A stretch of 32,670 nucleotides of DNA from a virus. Shown here piece after piece: positions 25,406 to 32,670 of the stretch. Under the pieces are notes generated by a model that was given only the letters and a program-made list of their open reading frames with translations, made no database searches and was not told where the DNA came from. The position numbers were made by a program, and so were the translations under genes. Position 1 is the first letter of the stretch; every line of letters begins with the position of its first letter. The DNA lies in IMG/VR virus record IMGVR_UViG_3300044678_003538, positions 1 through 32,670 of that record. One strand, 5' to 3'.

Positions 25406-26017
25406 ATGACACTTCGCACTATTTCACAATTTAAAAACCAGTTAAGAGGTGGCGGCGCTCGCCCAAACCTATTTGAAGTAAGCATGGATACATTGCCTGA
25501 AGGTATTTCCTGGAGTACTGATGTTGCAAGAAAATTTAAATTCTTATGTGAGGCGACTTCACTACCTGCTTCTACTGTAAACCCTATTGATATTCCTTTT
25601 AGAGGAAGAATTCTTAAGGTGGCCGGTGATCGTACTATTGATATTTGGTCTGTTACCATTATTAATGATGAGGATTTTGACATCCGTACAGCATTTGAGC
25701 AATGGGCAAATAAAATTAGTAAATTGGATAATGCATCTGGTGCAACTGATCCCAATTCATATATGGTTAATGCATACGTCAAACAACTTGGTAGGGGTGC
25801 CGAACAGTATTCTAGAAACAATAATACAACCGAAAATGCTGCTATTTTAAGAACCTATAAACTTTATGATATCTGGCCATCCTCTGTGGGTGCAATTGAT
25901 CTTTCTTATAGTGATAGCAACACTATTGAACGATTCACTGTAGATTTCCAGATGCAGTGGTTTGAGGTTGGTGTTGGTGACGGTAATAACAACGATGGCG
26001 GTCCTGAAATCAAGTAA
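25406..26017 (+). CDS. gp19: Tail tube protein gp19
   Basis: A 203-residue protein, near T4 gp19 (163 residues). The N-terminus (TISQFKNQLRGGGARPNLFE) and the FLCEATSLPASTVNPIDIPF, GRILKVAGDRTIDIWSVTII and FDIRTAFEQWANKIS blocks are characteristic of T4-like tube proteins. The C-terminal strand (VDFQMQWFEVG) is also typical. Hexameric rings of this protein form the inner tube through which DNA passes. It lies between sheath and portal genes, as in T4. The strong ribosome binding site upstream fits a major virion protein. Confidence 0.95.
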   Translation: MTLRTISQFKNQLRGGGARPNLFEVSMDTLPEGISWSTDVARKFKFLCEATSLPASTVNPIDIPFRGRILKVAGDRTIDIWSVTIINDEDFDIRTAFEQWANKISKLDNASGATDPNSYMVNAYVKQLGRGAEQYSRNNNTTENAAILRTYKLYDIWPSSVGAIDLSYSDSNTIERFTVDFQMQWFEVGVGDGNNNDGGPEIK

Positions 26018-26023
26018 TAAATA
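26017..26023 (+). promoter_or_regulatory. Candidate late promoter box before gene 20 (ATAAATA)
   Basis: ATAAATA overlaps the last base of the gene 19 stop, within TAATAAATAG, 21 bases before the gene 20 ATG. It matches the T4 late box at seven of eight positions, counting the preceding base. Confidence 0.4.
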
Positions 26024-26044
26024 GAGTAACCTTAACTCTTAATT

Positions 26045-27733
26045 ATGGCAAAACTTTTTGGATTTTCTATTAGTGATACAATAAAACTAAGCCAGTCGGC
26101 AGTCTCCCCCATTCCTCAAAATAACGAGGATGGGGTTGACTATTATTTAACGTCTGGTTTTTTTGGATCTTATGTTGATATCGAAGGTGTTTATAGAACC
26201 GAATATGATCTAATTCGTAGATATCGTGAAATGTCTCTTCACCCAGAAGTTGATTCTGCCATTGAAGATATTGTAAACGAGGCAATTGTATCAGATTCTA
26301 ATGATAGTCCGGTTCAAATAGAACTATCAAACCTAAACGCAAGTGACGGCATAAAGCAAAAAATAAGAGACGAGTTTAAATATATTCTACAACTCTTAGA
26401 TTTTGATAAAAAGTGCCACGAAATTTATCGAAACTGGTATGTTGACGGCAGACTTTATTATCATAAAGTAATCGATTTTAAAAAACCAGAACTCGGAATT
26501 CAAGAACTTAGATATATCGATAGCCTCAAAATGAGGTATGTAAGACAGGCAAAGAAATCTGAAAAAGACGTAAATAGATTAAATCGCATGGGGGAAGAAC
26601 TCGATCCAATGCGTCAGTCTTTCCCTGAGATTGAAGAATACTTTGTTTATAATTCAAAACCCAATTATCCATTATCCAATACTTCTATTAGTGCAACCTC
26701 TTCTGAGAATGCCAAAAGTGATGGGGCAATCAAATTTGCCAAAGACAGTATTGTTTATTGCACTTCTGGTCTGGTTGATCGAAATAAAAATACGACACTT
26801 TCTTATCTCAATAAGGCGATCAAATCACTTAATCAACTAAGAATGATTGAGGACAGTATTGTGATTTATCGAATGGTAAGAGGAACCGAAAGAAGGATTT
26901 TCTATATTGACGTGGGTAACATGCCCAAAGTGAAGGCCGAACAATACCTCAAAGAAACTATGATGAGGTATAGAAATAAACTAAACTATAACATTGAAAC
27001 TGGTGAGGTCCAGAATGATCGGAGATTCCAGAGTCTCATGGATGATTATTGGCTCCCTAGAAGAGAGGGCGGAAGAGGAACCGAAGTAACAACTCTTCCA
27101 GGTTCTAATAACCTAGGAGAACTAACTGACCTCAATTATTTCCAAAGAAAACTTTATAAGTCTTTAAATGTTCCTTCTTCAAGAATTGACGGCGAAAGTG
27201 GATTTAATCTCGGTAGATCTTCTGAGATCCTAAGGGACGAGGTTAAGTTTTCAAAGTTTGTTGGAAGACTGAGAAAAAGATTCTCTAAACTTTTTGTCGA
27301 TCTTCTTCGGACCCAGCTGATTCTCAAGAACATTATAACCCCAGAAGACTGGGAAGCAATGTCTGAACATATTCAGTTTGATTATCTTTATGATAATCAT
27401 TTTGCCGAACTTAAAGAATCAGAACTCCTGACAGAAAGACTGAATATGGTGTCAATGGCCGAGCCTTATGTTGGTCGATATTTCTCCCAAGATTACCTAA
27501 GAAGAAAAGTTCTAAGACAGACCGACGAGGAAATTGTTGAGCAGGATATTCTTATTAAAAAAGAAATCGAAGAAGGAATTATTCCCGATCCAACGATCCC
27601 TGTAGATCCCGAGACCGGTCAACCCCTCGCAGAACCCCCAGGAGAGGCTATTCAGGGTGATATGGGCAAGGTCCCAACAGAGCCTGGTGTTGATACAAAG
27701 GCCATGGAAATGCCCAAAGGTGGTGAGATCTAA
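26045..27733 (+). CDS. gp20: Portal vertex protein gp20
   Basis: A 562-residue protein, close to T4 gp20 (524). Diagnostic blocks are YRTEYDLIRRYREMSLHPEV, DSAIEDIVNEAIVSD, CHEIYRNWYVDGRLYYHKVI, VIYRMVRGTERRIFYIDVGN and LPGSNNLGELTDLNYFQRKL, which are the most conserved parts of T4-like portals and the basis of cyanophage g20 diversity surveys. Twelve copies form the ring at one head vertex. The portal starts prohead assembly, docks the gp17 motor and later binds the neck. The C-terminal 60 residues are a Pro/Glu-rich tail (DPTIPVDPETGQPLAEPPGE). No inserted module was seen. Confidence 0.96.
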   Translation: MAKLFGFSISDTIKLSQSAVSPIPQNNEDGVDYYLTSGFFGSYVDIEGVYRTEYDLIRRYREMSLHPEVDSAIEDIVNEAIVSDSNDSPVQIELSNLNASDGIKQKIRDEFKYILQLLDFDKKCHEIYRNWYVDGRLYYHKVIDFKKPELGIQELRYIDSLKMRYVRQAKKSEKDVNRLNRMGEELDPMRQSFPEIEEYFVYNSKPNYPLSNTSISATSSENAKSDGAIKFAKDSIVYCTSGLVDRNKNTTLSYLNKAIKSLNQLRMIEDSIVIYRMVRGTERRIFYIDVGNMPKVKAEQYLKETMMRYRNKLNYNIETGEVQNDRRFQSLMDDYWLPRREGGRGTEVTTLPGSNNLGELTDLNYFQRKLYKSLNVPSSRIDGESGFNLGRSSEILRDEVKFSKFVGRLRKRFSKLFVDLLRTQLILKNIITPEDWEAMSEHIQFDYLYDNHFAELKESELLTERLNMVSMAEPYVGRYFSQDYLRRKVLRQTDEEIVEQDILIKKEIEEGIIPDPTIPVDPETGQPLAEPPGEAIQGDMGKVPTEPGVDTKAMEMPKGGEI

Positions 27734-27736
27734 ATA
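27730..27736 (+). promoter_or_regulatory. Candidate late promoter box before gene 67 (CTAAATA)
   Basis: CTAAATA overlaps the gene 20 stop codon (TAA at 27731-27733), 23 bases before the gp67-like ATG. The extended CTAAATACTA is identical to the box before gene 8 at 3784, which argues against chance. Confidence 0.45.
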
Positions 27737-27759
27737 CTACAAGTTCATAATTAATCAAC

Positions 27760-27912
27760 ATGGAAGAACTAATTAATGCAATCATTGCTGATGAATCTCC
27801 TTCACAAATTAGTGACGGGATCAAGAATATTCTATCAGTCAAGGCAGTAGAAAAAATTGATAATTATCGCCCAGAAGTGGCGATGAGTATGTTTAACGGA
27901 TCCGATGAGTGA
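27760..27912 (+). CDS. gp67: Small prohead core protein, gp67-like
   Basis: A 50-residue open frame beginning MEELINAIIADESPSQISDG and ending MSMFNGSDE, in the place that gene 67 occupies directly after gene 20 in T4-like phages. The pattern MEELI-AII-DESPSQ...IK-IL--KA...RPEVA-SMF is the one I recall for cyanophage gp67. In T4 this small acidic protein is a component of the prohead scaffold core and is degraded during maturation. It is shorter than T4 gp67 (80 residues). The stop overlaps the next gene by eight bases (ATG at 27905), indicating coupling. Confidence 0.7.
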   Translation: MEELINAIIADESPSQISDGIKNILSVKAVEKIDNYRPEVAMSMFNGSDE

Positions 27913-28576
27913 TCTTTCTGATTTTTTTAAATTAGTATCAGAAGAAAAAAAGAAATCCAAAAAAGAGCTAGATGATCTTATCTCTGGCTCTTTTGAGGAA
28001 TCTTTTATTGCACCATTAACCGAAAAAGTAGCCCCGAAACAAAAAAAGATTACGCCCAAACCAAAGAAAAAAGAATCTTTTGGTGAACCTACTCTTATTC
28101 AAAAATCTCTAGGTCTTCTTGCAGAACCGATAAAAACGAACAATTCGGACCCATTAACCCCACTTAATCAAAAATTTGCTACTTTAGAGGATCTTCAAAA
28201 GCATTATAAGATCTTTATTGATCGGGTTCAACAACAACTTTCTACTTTAGGTGGAGGTGGTGAAGTCAATCTGACTTATATGGACGTTCCTATTACGTCC
28301 GTAACATCCGCTTCGTATTCAATAAAACCACAAGATTATTATATTGGCGTCAATTATGAGGGAGCCGTCACAATAACTCTACCAAAAACCGAAAGAGAAG
28401 GAAAAATATTTATTGTAAAAGACGAATTAGGAGAAGCATCTAAAGGATCTAATCGTTATATTACAATTTTACCATCTGGTTCAGATTTAATTGACGGAAG
28501 AGATCGCGCAATTCTTGCATTTGATTATGGTAGTTTAACATTTATATGGAAAGGTAATTCCTGGAGAGTAGTCTAA
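27905..28576 (+). CDS. Fibre-like virion protein with TPL-Q...LGGGGE motif
   Basis: A 223-residue protein. Residues 1-75 are charged and Lys/Glu-rich, probably helical. Residues about 80-124 carry a motif shared with the 635-residue protein downstream (DPLTPLNQKFATLEDLQKHY, RVQQQLSTLGGGGE). Residues about 130-223 form a beta-rich C-terminal domain (YIGVNYEGAVTITLPKTERE, FIVKDELGEASKGSNRYITI, GSLTFIWKGNSWRVV) that looks like a receptor-binding or capping domain of the kind found at the ends of phage fibres. It overlaps the gp67-like gene by eight bases and the next gene by one base, so the three are probably co-translated. The role as a short fibre or adapter is inferred. Confidence 0.7.
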   Translation: MSDLSDFFKLVSEEKKKSKKELDDLISGSFEESFIAPLTEKVAPKQKKITPKPKKKESFGEPTLIQKSLGLLAEPIKTNNSDPLTPLNQKFATLEDLQKHYKIFIDRVQQQLSTLGGGGEVNLTYMDVPITSVTSASYSIKPQDYYIGVNYEGAVTITLPKTEREGKIFIVKDELGEASKGSNRYITILPSGSDLIDGRDRAILAFDYGSLTFIWKGNSWRVV

Positions 28577-29826
28577 TGTCACATTTATATGAACCGTTTA
28601 AACCGCAAGATGATGCCTTCGGAAGACTAAGGACTTCGGATCCGTTTACCCTGGGGGATTATAAGCATTTATATTCAATTGATCCGGATTTCATTGATGT
28701 AAACGTGGGCACTGGATCAACCGTCATTTTTGACCAAAACCAGGCCGGGGCTATTCTAAATTCTGGCATCAGTACAAATGGCCTTTGTATTCACCAGTCA
28801 AAAAGATATCACCATTACATGCCAGGTAAATCGCAACTAATTTTTAGTTCATTTAACTTTGGTGAGCCACAGCAAAATGTATACAAAAGAACCGGATATT
28901 TTGATGATAGAAACGGCATCTTTTTTGAACAAGAAGCAAATGGAACCCTGAATTTTGTAATCAGATCTTTTACATCAGGTATTGCATCAGATAGAAAAGT
29001 AGCCCAAACGGTTTGGAACAAAGACAAACTGGATGGTTCAGGTCCTTCTGGATTTAATTTAGACACCACTAAAACCCAATTATTCTTTACCGATTTTGAA
29101 TGGTTGGGGGTAGGGAGAGTTCGTTGTGGATTTGCTATTGATGGAAAAAACGTAGTTGCCCATGAATTTTATAACTCAAATAACCTTGAGACAGTTTATA
29201 TGTCTAACCCTAATCTCCCTGTCAGATGTGAGGTTAGAAACACTGGAACTCAGGTTGGTGCTGGTGGGTCATTTTTACAAATTTGTGCAACAGTAATGAG
29301 CGAGGGTGGTTATACCGAGGCAGGTAGAGAATTTTCTCATGTGTCGCCACTTAGAACTGTCGGGGGTGGTTCTACTGTTCCGGTTATTGCAATTCGCCTT
29401 AAGAATTCTTTTAAGGGATATCCAAATAGGGCAACAGTAAAATTAGAAGATATTTCTATCATTAGCGTTGGAGAAAATATTAGATATGAGGTAGTAAAAA
29501 TTAAAAACTTTGTTGGTTTTTCTACACTTGGAACCTGGGTTTCTGAAAGCGATGAATCTGTTGTTGAATATAACCAGACAGCAACCGGGATTACTACTGC
29601 GGCGTTTGAGGATTTTATGGGAGGTTTTGCTTCAGGTGATAGTCAAAATATAAACAAACCAGCATCTAGTGGCTCACAATCTCAATTTGGCCCAACATCA
29701 AAGAAGAACTTTTTGTCTCAGAATTTTGATTCGACTGATTCAGAAATTTTCTCGGTCAGGGTTTCAAATATTGGATCCAATTCTACTAGTGTGGGAGTTG
29801 CCATAAGATGGCGAGAGATTTACTGA
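28576..29826 (+). CDS. Virion structural protein (DAFGRLRTSDPFTLGDYKH family)
   Basis: A 416-residue protein starting on the last base of the upstream stop (TAATG). The N-terminus PFKPQDDAFGRLRTSDPFTL followed by GDYKHLYSIDPDF, and then YHHYMPGKSQLIFSSFNFGE, recur in many marine phage virion proteins. The remainder is beta-rich (RTGYFDDRNGIFFEQEANG, WLGVGRVRCGFAIDGKNVVA, GRVFTH-like GREFSHVSPLRTVGGG) and resembles a jelly-roll or lectin-like carbohydrate-binding fold, but I cannot assign it. The last 80 residues are Ser/Asn-rich. The position among fibre genes suggests an exposed tail or capsid component. Confidence 0.7.
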   Translation: MSHLYEPFKPQDDAFGRLRTSDPFTLGDYKHLYSIDPDFIDVNVGTGSTVIFDQNQAGAILNSGISTNGLCIHQSKRYHHYMPGKSQLIFSSFNFGEPQQNVYKRTGYFDDRNGIFFEQEANGTLNFVIRSFTSGIASDRKVAQTVWNKDKLDGSGPSGFNLDTTKTQLFFTDFEWLGVGRVRCGFAIDGKNVVAHEFYNSNNLETVYMSNPNLPVRCEVRNTGTQVGAGGSFLQICATVMSEGGYTEAGREFSHVSPLRTVGGGSTVPVIAIRLKNSFKGYPNRATVKLEDISIISVGENIRYEVVKIKNFVGFSTLGTWVSESDESVVEYNQTATGITTAAFEDFMGGFASGDSQNINKPASSGSQSQFGPTSKKNFLSQNFDSTDSEIFSVRVSNIGSNSTSVGVAIRWREIY

Positions 29827-29832
29827 TAAATA
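29826..29832 (+). promoter_or_regulatory. Candidate late promoter box before the coiled-coil fibre gene (ATAAATA)
   Basis: ATAAATA overlaps the final base of the upstream stop codon (TGA at 29824-29826), 24 bases before the GTG start. The arrangement is the same as for genes 8, 20 and 67. Confidence 0.4.
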
Positions 29833-29856
29833 GCTCTAATAGAAAAGCAAGTAATA

Positions 29857-31764
29857 GTGGCACTTAAAAAACCTACTGAATATTTTAAAAAACAAAATAA
29901 GGTAGTATCTGTTGATGAAAGCATAGAGCAGGTAGCAAAACTACCTGAAATCAACACGTTTTCTGATGCCTTTGAATCGTTTAAAAACAATCTAAGCAAG
30001 ATTGAGACTCTTTCTTCTTTTTCGGATACTCTTGATAATTATAGGATTAATGTAGAAAGAATTAACCATATTTCAGAAAAAGTAGATTCTATTAATGAAG
30101 AGATTCAATCTCACCTAAAAAAGGAAGATCTGGATCATGCCATGATGGCACAACTTCTTGTTGTAGAAGATAGTCTAAAAGAAGTTCAGGCCAAGGTAAA
30201 AGGGATCAATGAAAAGAATCTTACCGAAATAAGAATAGACGTTTCTACTCTTACTGATTCTGTAAACGACTTTTTGGAAAATGATGTCCCAAAATACAAA
30301 AAATTAATTGTAGATAGTGAGTTTAGAACCGATAAAAGATTCACCAAATTTGAAGAAAATATCAATGAAACCCTTGAAGGTATTGGGGAACTTGTTGATA
30401 AGAAGTACCTAGAACTCACTGAAACCTTAGAAGGAATCAATGAAAAAAGTCTCTCTAGTATTCTTGAAGACTTTAAGTTAGTCGAAGAAAGTCTTAAAAA
30501 AATTCAAGAAGAAGAAATTCCAAAGTATAAGGGTTTTATTGTAGAAACCGAAAGAAAAACCGAAAGTAAACTCGATGAGTATGATGAAAAACTCTCTACA
30601 ACATTAACGTCTTTTAATTCTACTATTACGGAGAATTTAAATAATACTCTTGATAAATTATCTTTAATTGAAGACAATAAAAATCAATTAATTTCGGAGG
30701 TTACCCAAAAATTTAAAGAGCTTAAAGAATTAAGTCATTTAATTTCAAAAGAAGTTGAAACTAATGCTTCTTATAAGGAGCAAATCAAAGAAAGAGTTGC
30801 TGGTCTAGAAGTCAATATTCTTCGTAATGAAAAGCACATAAAGGATCAAAATAAAAATCTTCAAGAAATTGAAGAGGAAGTAAAGGATACTCTTTCAAAA
30901 ATAAATGTTGAAGAAATTGAAAGGCAAAATCATAAACTTGCCAAAAAAATTAAGTATCTAGAAGAAGTATTTGAAAAGTTTAGTGAAAAAGAAATTCTAT
31001 CTGAGAACAATTTTACCGAACCTCCTTCTGTAAAAAATACTGATCCAGTAACTCCTTTAGATCAGAATTTTGTAACCTTAGATCAACTTCAGCAGCATTA
31101 TAGATTATTCATTAATAGGGTCCAACAACAGCTCGCAACCCTTGGTGGCGGCGGTGAAACCAGATTAAAGTATCTTGATGATATTGTTGGCATCGCAACT
31201 AATCCGGCTGCTTATGATGGCAAGTTTCTTAGATATAATCATCCAGAAAAAAACTTTGAATTTGTAACAGTAGAGGCTGGTGGTCCTACTGATAACATCA
31301 CGACAAATTCTATTAGTATTGTTGATAATGAATCAGATACTCAATATTTCGATGAAGTAGTAACCCTACAAAAAGCAACTACTGCCGTAACAAATACCAC
31401 TAACCCAACATCAATTCATAAGGCAATATCAATTTCAAATTATGCCACAGTCGAGTATTTAATTCAGGCAACAAAGGGTCTTTCTGTCAATACGGTGAAA
31501 TTATTGTCGGTTAACGATACCATAAATATAAATACTATTGAGGCTTATTCGGCATCAATTGGTTCAACTTTTGTTAATTATAGTATAAATATTGATGATG
31601 GTTTTGTGAATCTTATTGCAACCCCAAATGATATATCCACAATCGTATATAATATATCATACACTGCAATCACTAGACAAAACGCCGAATTTATAATCAA
31701 AACAGAAGACGATCAAATAATCCTTACTGAAGATGGGGACATGATACAAACAGAGGTAGCATGA
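29857..31764 (+). CDS. Coiled-coil fibre-like virion protein with tandem 77-residue repeats
   Basis: A 635-residue protein with a GTG start (MALKKPTEYFKKQNK); no in-frame ATG nearby gives a better start. Residues about 15-385 are a long, almost continuous coiled coil rich in Glu, Lys, Leu and Ser, including two copies of a 77-residue unit (115-191 and 192-268). Residues about 393-441 repeat the motif of the 223-residue gene upstream (DPVTPLDQNFVTLDQLQQHY, RVQQQLATLGGGGETRLKYL). The C-terminal part (about 450-635) is beta-rich and ends with two echoing strands (FIIKTEDDQIILTEDGDMIQ). This is the architecture of a trimeric fibre: helical shaft, connector, beta tip. The stop overlaps the next ATG (ATGA). 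Confidence 0.75.
   Translation: MALKKPTEYFKKQNKVVSVDESIEQVAKLPEINTFSDAFESFKNNLSKIETLSSFSDTLDNYRINVERINHISEKVDSINEEIQSHLKKEDLDHAMMAQLLVVEDSLKEVQAKVKGINEKNLTEIRIDVSTLTDSVNDFLENDVPKYKKLIVDSEFRTDKRFTKFEENINETLEGIGELVDKKYLELTETLEGINEKSLSSILEDFKLVEESLKKIQEEEIPKYKGFIVETERKTESKLDEYDEKLSTTLTSFNSTITENLNNTLDKLSLIEDNKNQLISEVTQKFKELKELSHLISKEVETNASYKEQIKERVAGLEVNILRNEKHIKDQNKNLQEIEEEVKDTLSKINVEEIERQNHKLAKKIKYLEEVFEKFSEKEILSENNFTEPPSVKNTDPVTPLDQNFVTLDQLQQHYRLFINRVQQQLATLGGGGETRLKYLDDIVGIATNPAAYDGKFLRYNHPEKNFEFVTVEAGGPTDNITTNSISIVDNESDTQYFDEVVTLQKATTAVTNTTNPTSIHKAISISNYATVEYLIQATKGLSVNTVKLLSVNDTININTIEAYSASIGSTFVNYSINIDDGFVNLIATPNDISTIVYNISYTAITRQNAEFIIKTEDDQIILTEDGDMIQTEVA
30199..30660 (+). repeat. Two tandem copies of a 77-residue (231-base) unit
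   Basis: Unit 1 is residues 115-191 and unit 2 is residues 192-268 of the coiled-coil fibre protein. Matching landmarks keep an exact 77-residue offset: GINEKNL/GINEKSL, VPKYKKLIV/IPKYKGFIV and DSEFRTDKRF/ETERKTESKL. The DNA copies are diverged, so this is an old duplication. Partial resemblance before unit 1 (EDSLKEVQ) and inside unit 2 (EESLKKIQ) hints at a shorter underlying period. Confidence 0.8.
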
Positions 31765-32670
31765 TAGGAACAATCAAAGTCAGTCAAATACCACCAGCCG
31801 GGCCAATATCCGGAGCAGATAATCTGATCGTAAATCAATCAGGTAGTACTCGTCTGACTACTGTTGGTGAAGTAGTAGGTATTGTTACTTATGTTGGAGC
31901 GTCTGGAATTTCTAGTTATGCCTCTGTTTCTGGTATAGCCACAGTAGCCGAAGGTCTTACTGGAAACCCTTCAATTTCCGTTTCGGCTTTAAGTGTTTCT
32001 GGTGTTTCAACATTAGGAAATGTTCAGGTTTCTTCTGGAATTGTTACTGCCACTTCAGGTATTGTTACTTATTATGGTGACGGTAGTAAATTACAAAACA
32101 TTATTTCTGGAGTAGGTATCCAGTCCACTGGAACTGTAATTGGGACTGGAATTACTACTCTTAATTTTACTGGTCTAGGAAATACTTTTTCGGTTAACGG
32201 AAGCACTGTTGATATTAATATTTCTGGTAATACAAATATTTCTTATGCTTCTACTACAAGAACTTTAAGCAGCAGCACTGGTATTGGAACTGTTCTGCCA
32301 TTAGTCTCCACGTCTTCGGCGGGTTTGGCGCCGGCAACAGGCACCCCGAGCGGGAAGTACCTCAAGGACGACGGCACCTGGGCCACGGTCGAGGCTAGCG
32401 CATCCCCTGCAGGTAGTGGCACCGAGATTCAGTACCGCAACAGCAGCGTGCTGGGCGCGATCCCCAACAGCAGCGTGGATGGCGCCACGGGCGCCGTGAC
32501 GCTGGCGAGGCTGATCCTGGCGGCGAATGGTGCGGCTAACACGCCGCCGATGGCACTGACTGGGACGTGGTTCACGGGCGGCACCAGCACAACCACCAAG
32601 CCAGCGTTACTGATTGAACCAACTGGCACCACGTCAACAAGCTGGAGCACTGCTGGCACGGGGTTTGGCG
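31761..32670 (+). CDS. Tail-fibre-like protein, 5' part (runs off window end), chimeric composition
   Basis: The ATG overlaps the upstream stop (ATGA), and the frame stays open to the window end, giving at least 303 residues. The N-terminus MIGTIKVSQIPPAGPISGAD resembles the base of phage fibres that attach to the tail. Residues up to about 170 are Gly/Ser/Thr/Val-rich and repetitive (SSGIVTATSGIVTYYGDGSK). From about residue 178 (LPLVSTSSAGLAPATGTPSG) the protein switches to a different module (AGSGTEIQYRNSSVLGAIPN, LTGTWFTGGTSTTTKPALLI) seen in diverse phage fibre proteins. At the same point GC content rises from 35% (31981-32280) to 65% (32341-32640) by hand count. The frame is continuous across the change. 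Confidence 0.75.
   Translation, partial: MIGTIKVSQIPPAGPISGADNLIVNQSGSTRLTTVGEVVGIVTYVGASGISSYASVSGIATVAEGLTGNPSISVSALSVSGVSTLGNVQVSSGIVTATSGIVTYYGDGSKLQNIISGVGIQSTGTVIGTGITTLNFTGLGNTFSVNGSTVDINISGNTNISYASTTRTLSSSTGIGTVLPLVSTSSAGLAPATGTPSGKYLKDDGTWATVEASASPAGSGTEIQYRNSSVLGAIPNSSVDGATGAVTLARLILAANGAANTPPMALTGTWFTGGTSTTTKPALLIEPTGTTSTSWSTAGTGFG

Noticed and set aside
25378-25821. Minus-strand open frame of 147 residues opposite gene 19
   Set aside because: Gene 19 is a clear tail tube gene on the + strand with a strong ribosome binding site. The opposite frame is open by codon bias only.
26022-26038. Hairpin AGAGT...ACTCT in the gene 20 leader as a terminator
   Set aside because: The stem has only five pairs with two G-C pairs and no T tract, too weak to call.
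31517-31535. ATAAATA and TATAAATA strings inside the coiled-coil fibre gene as promoters
   Set aside because: They lie deep inside coding sequence, with no start codon of a new gene in the next 50 bases. They are probably chance matches in A/T-rich DNA.

Overview
The window is a late structural and DNA-packaging module of a T4-like (tevenvirus-type) phage, read entirely from the + strand. Gene content and order (8, a giant DUF4815-type protein, 13, 14, 15, 16, 17, 18, 19, 20, 67) follow the T4 morphogenesis order. Protein details match cyanophage-type myoviruses (Kyanoviridae-like): the long gp8, the DUF4815 protein, a DUF5872-like protein between the two terminase genes, and fibre genes with a TPL-Q...LGGGGE motif. 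Base composition is AT-rich (about 35-37% GC in hand-counted samples). The host is probably a marine or freshwater picocyanobacterium; this is an inference. I saw no tRNA, CRISPR, rRNA or host metabolic gene.

Layout. 1-590 is the 3' end of a large virion protein. 587-3787 is a 1066-residue virion protein. 3806-5386 is baseplate wedge gp8. 5392-13101 is a 2569-residue baseplate or fibre protein. 13104-13325 is a small coiled-coil protein. 13331-16560 holds the neck and tail-completion genes 13, 14 and 15. 16565-17011 is the small terminase gp16. 17014-18606 is a multidomain protein of unknown function. 18607-18761 is the longest intergenic gap, with a terminator, two late-promoter-like boxes and a perfect inverted repeat. 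18762-23150 is the large terminase gp17. 23202-27733 holds tail sheath gp18, tail tube gp19 and portal gp20. 27760-27912 is a tiny gp67-like prohead-core gene. 27905 to the window end holds four fibre-like virion genes, the last cut by the window edge. Genes are tightly packed, often with overlapping stop and start codons.

The main discovery is in gp17. Its 1462-residue reading frame is a normal terminase of about 549 residues interrupted by three inteins (147, 327 and 439 residues). The first two both look like class 3 inteins. They sit inside the ATPase P-loop and are separated by only three extein residues, Cys-Gly-Lys. The third is a class 1 intein with a C-terminal Gln, inserted after the Walker B region. 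Inteins 2 and 3 carry LAGLIDADG homing endonucleases; intein 1 is a mini-intein.

Other unusual points: (a) the gap before gene 17 could encode a short terminated RNA whose 5' end is perfectly complementary to the start of the predicted gene 17 transcript; (b) the last fibre gene jumps from about 35% to about 65% GC within one open frame, suggesting a foreign fibre-tip module; (c) two repeat modules (G-x-G-Y and I-N-x-E...RG...T...H) recur in several different virion proteins, including the neck protein gp14 and the tail terminator gp15; (d) a coiled-coil fibre protein has an exact-period 77-residue tandem duplication.
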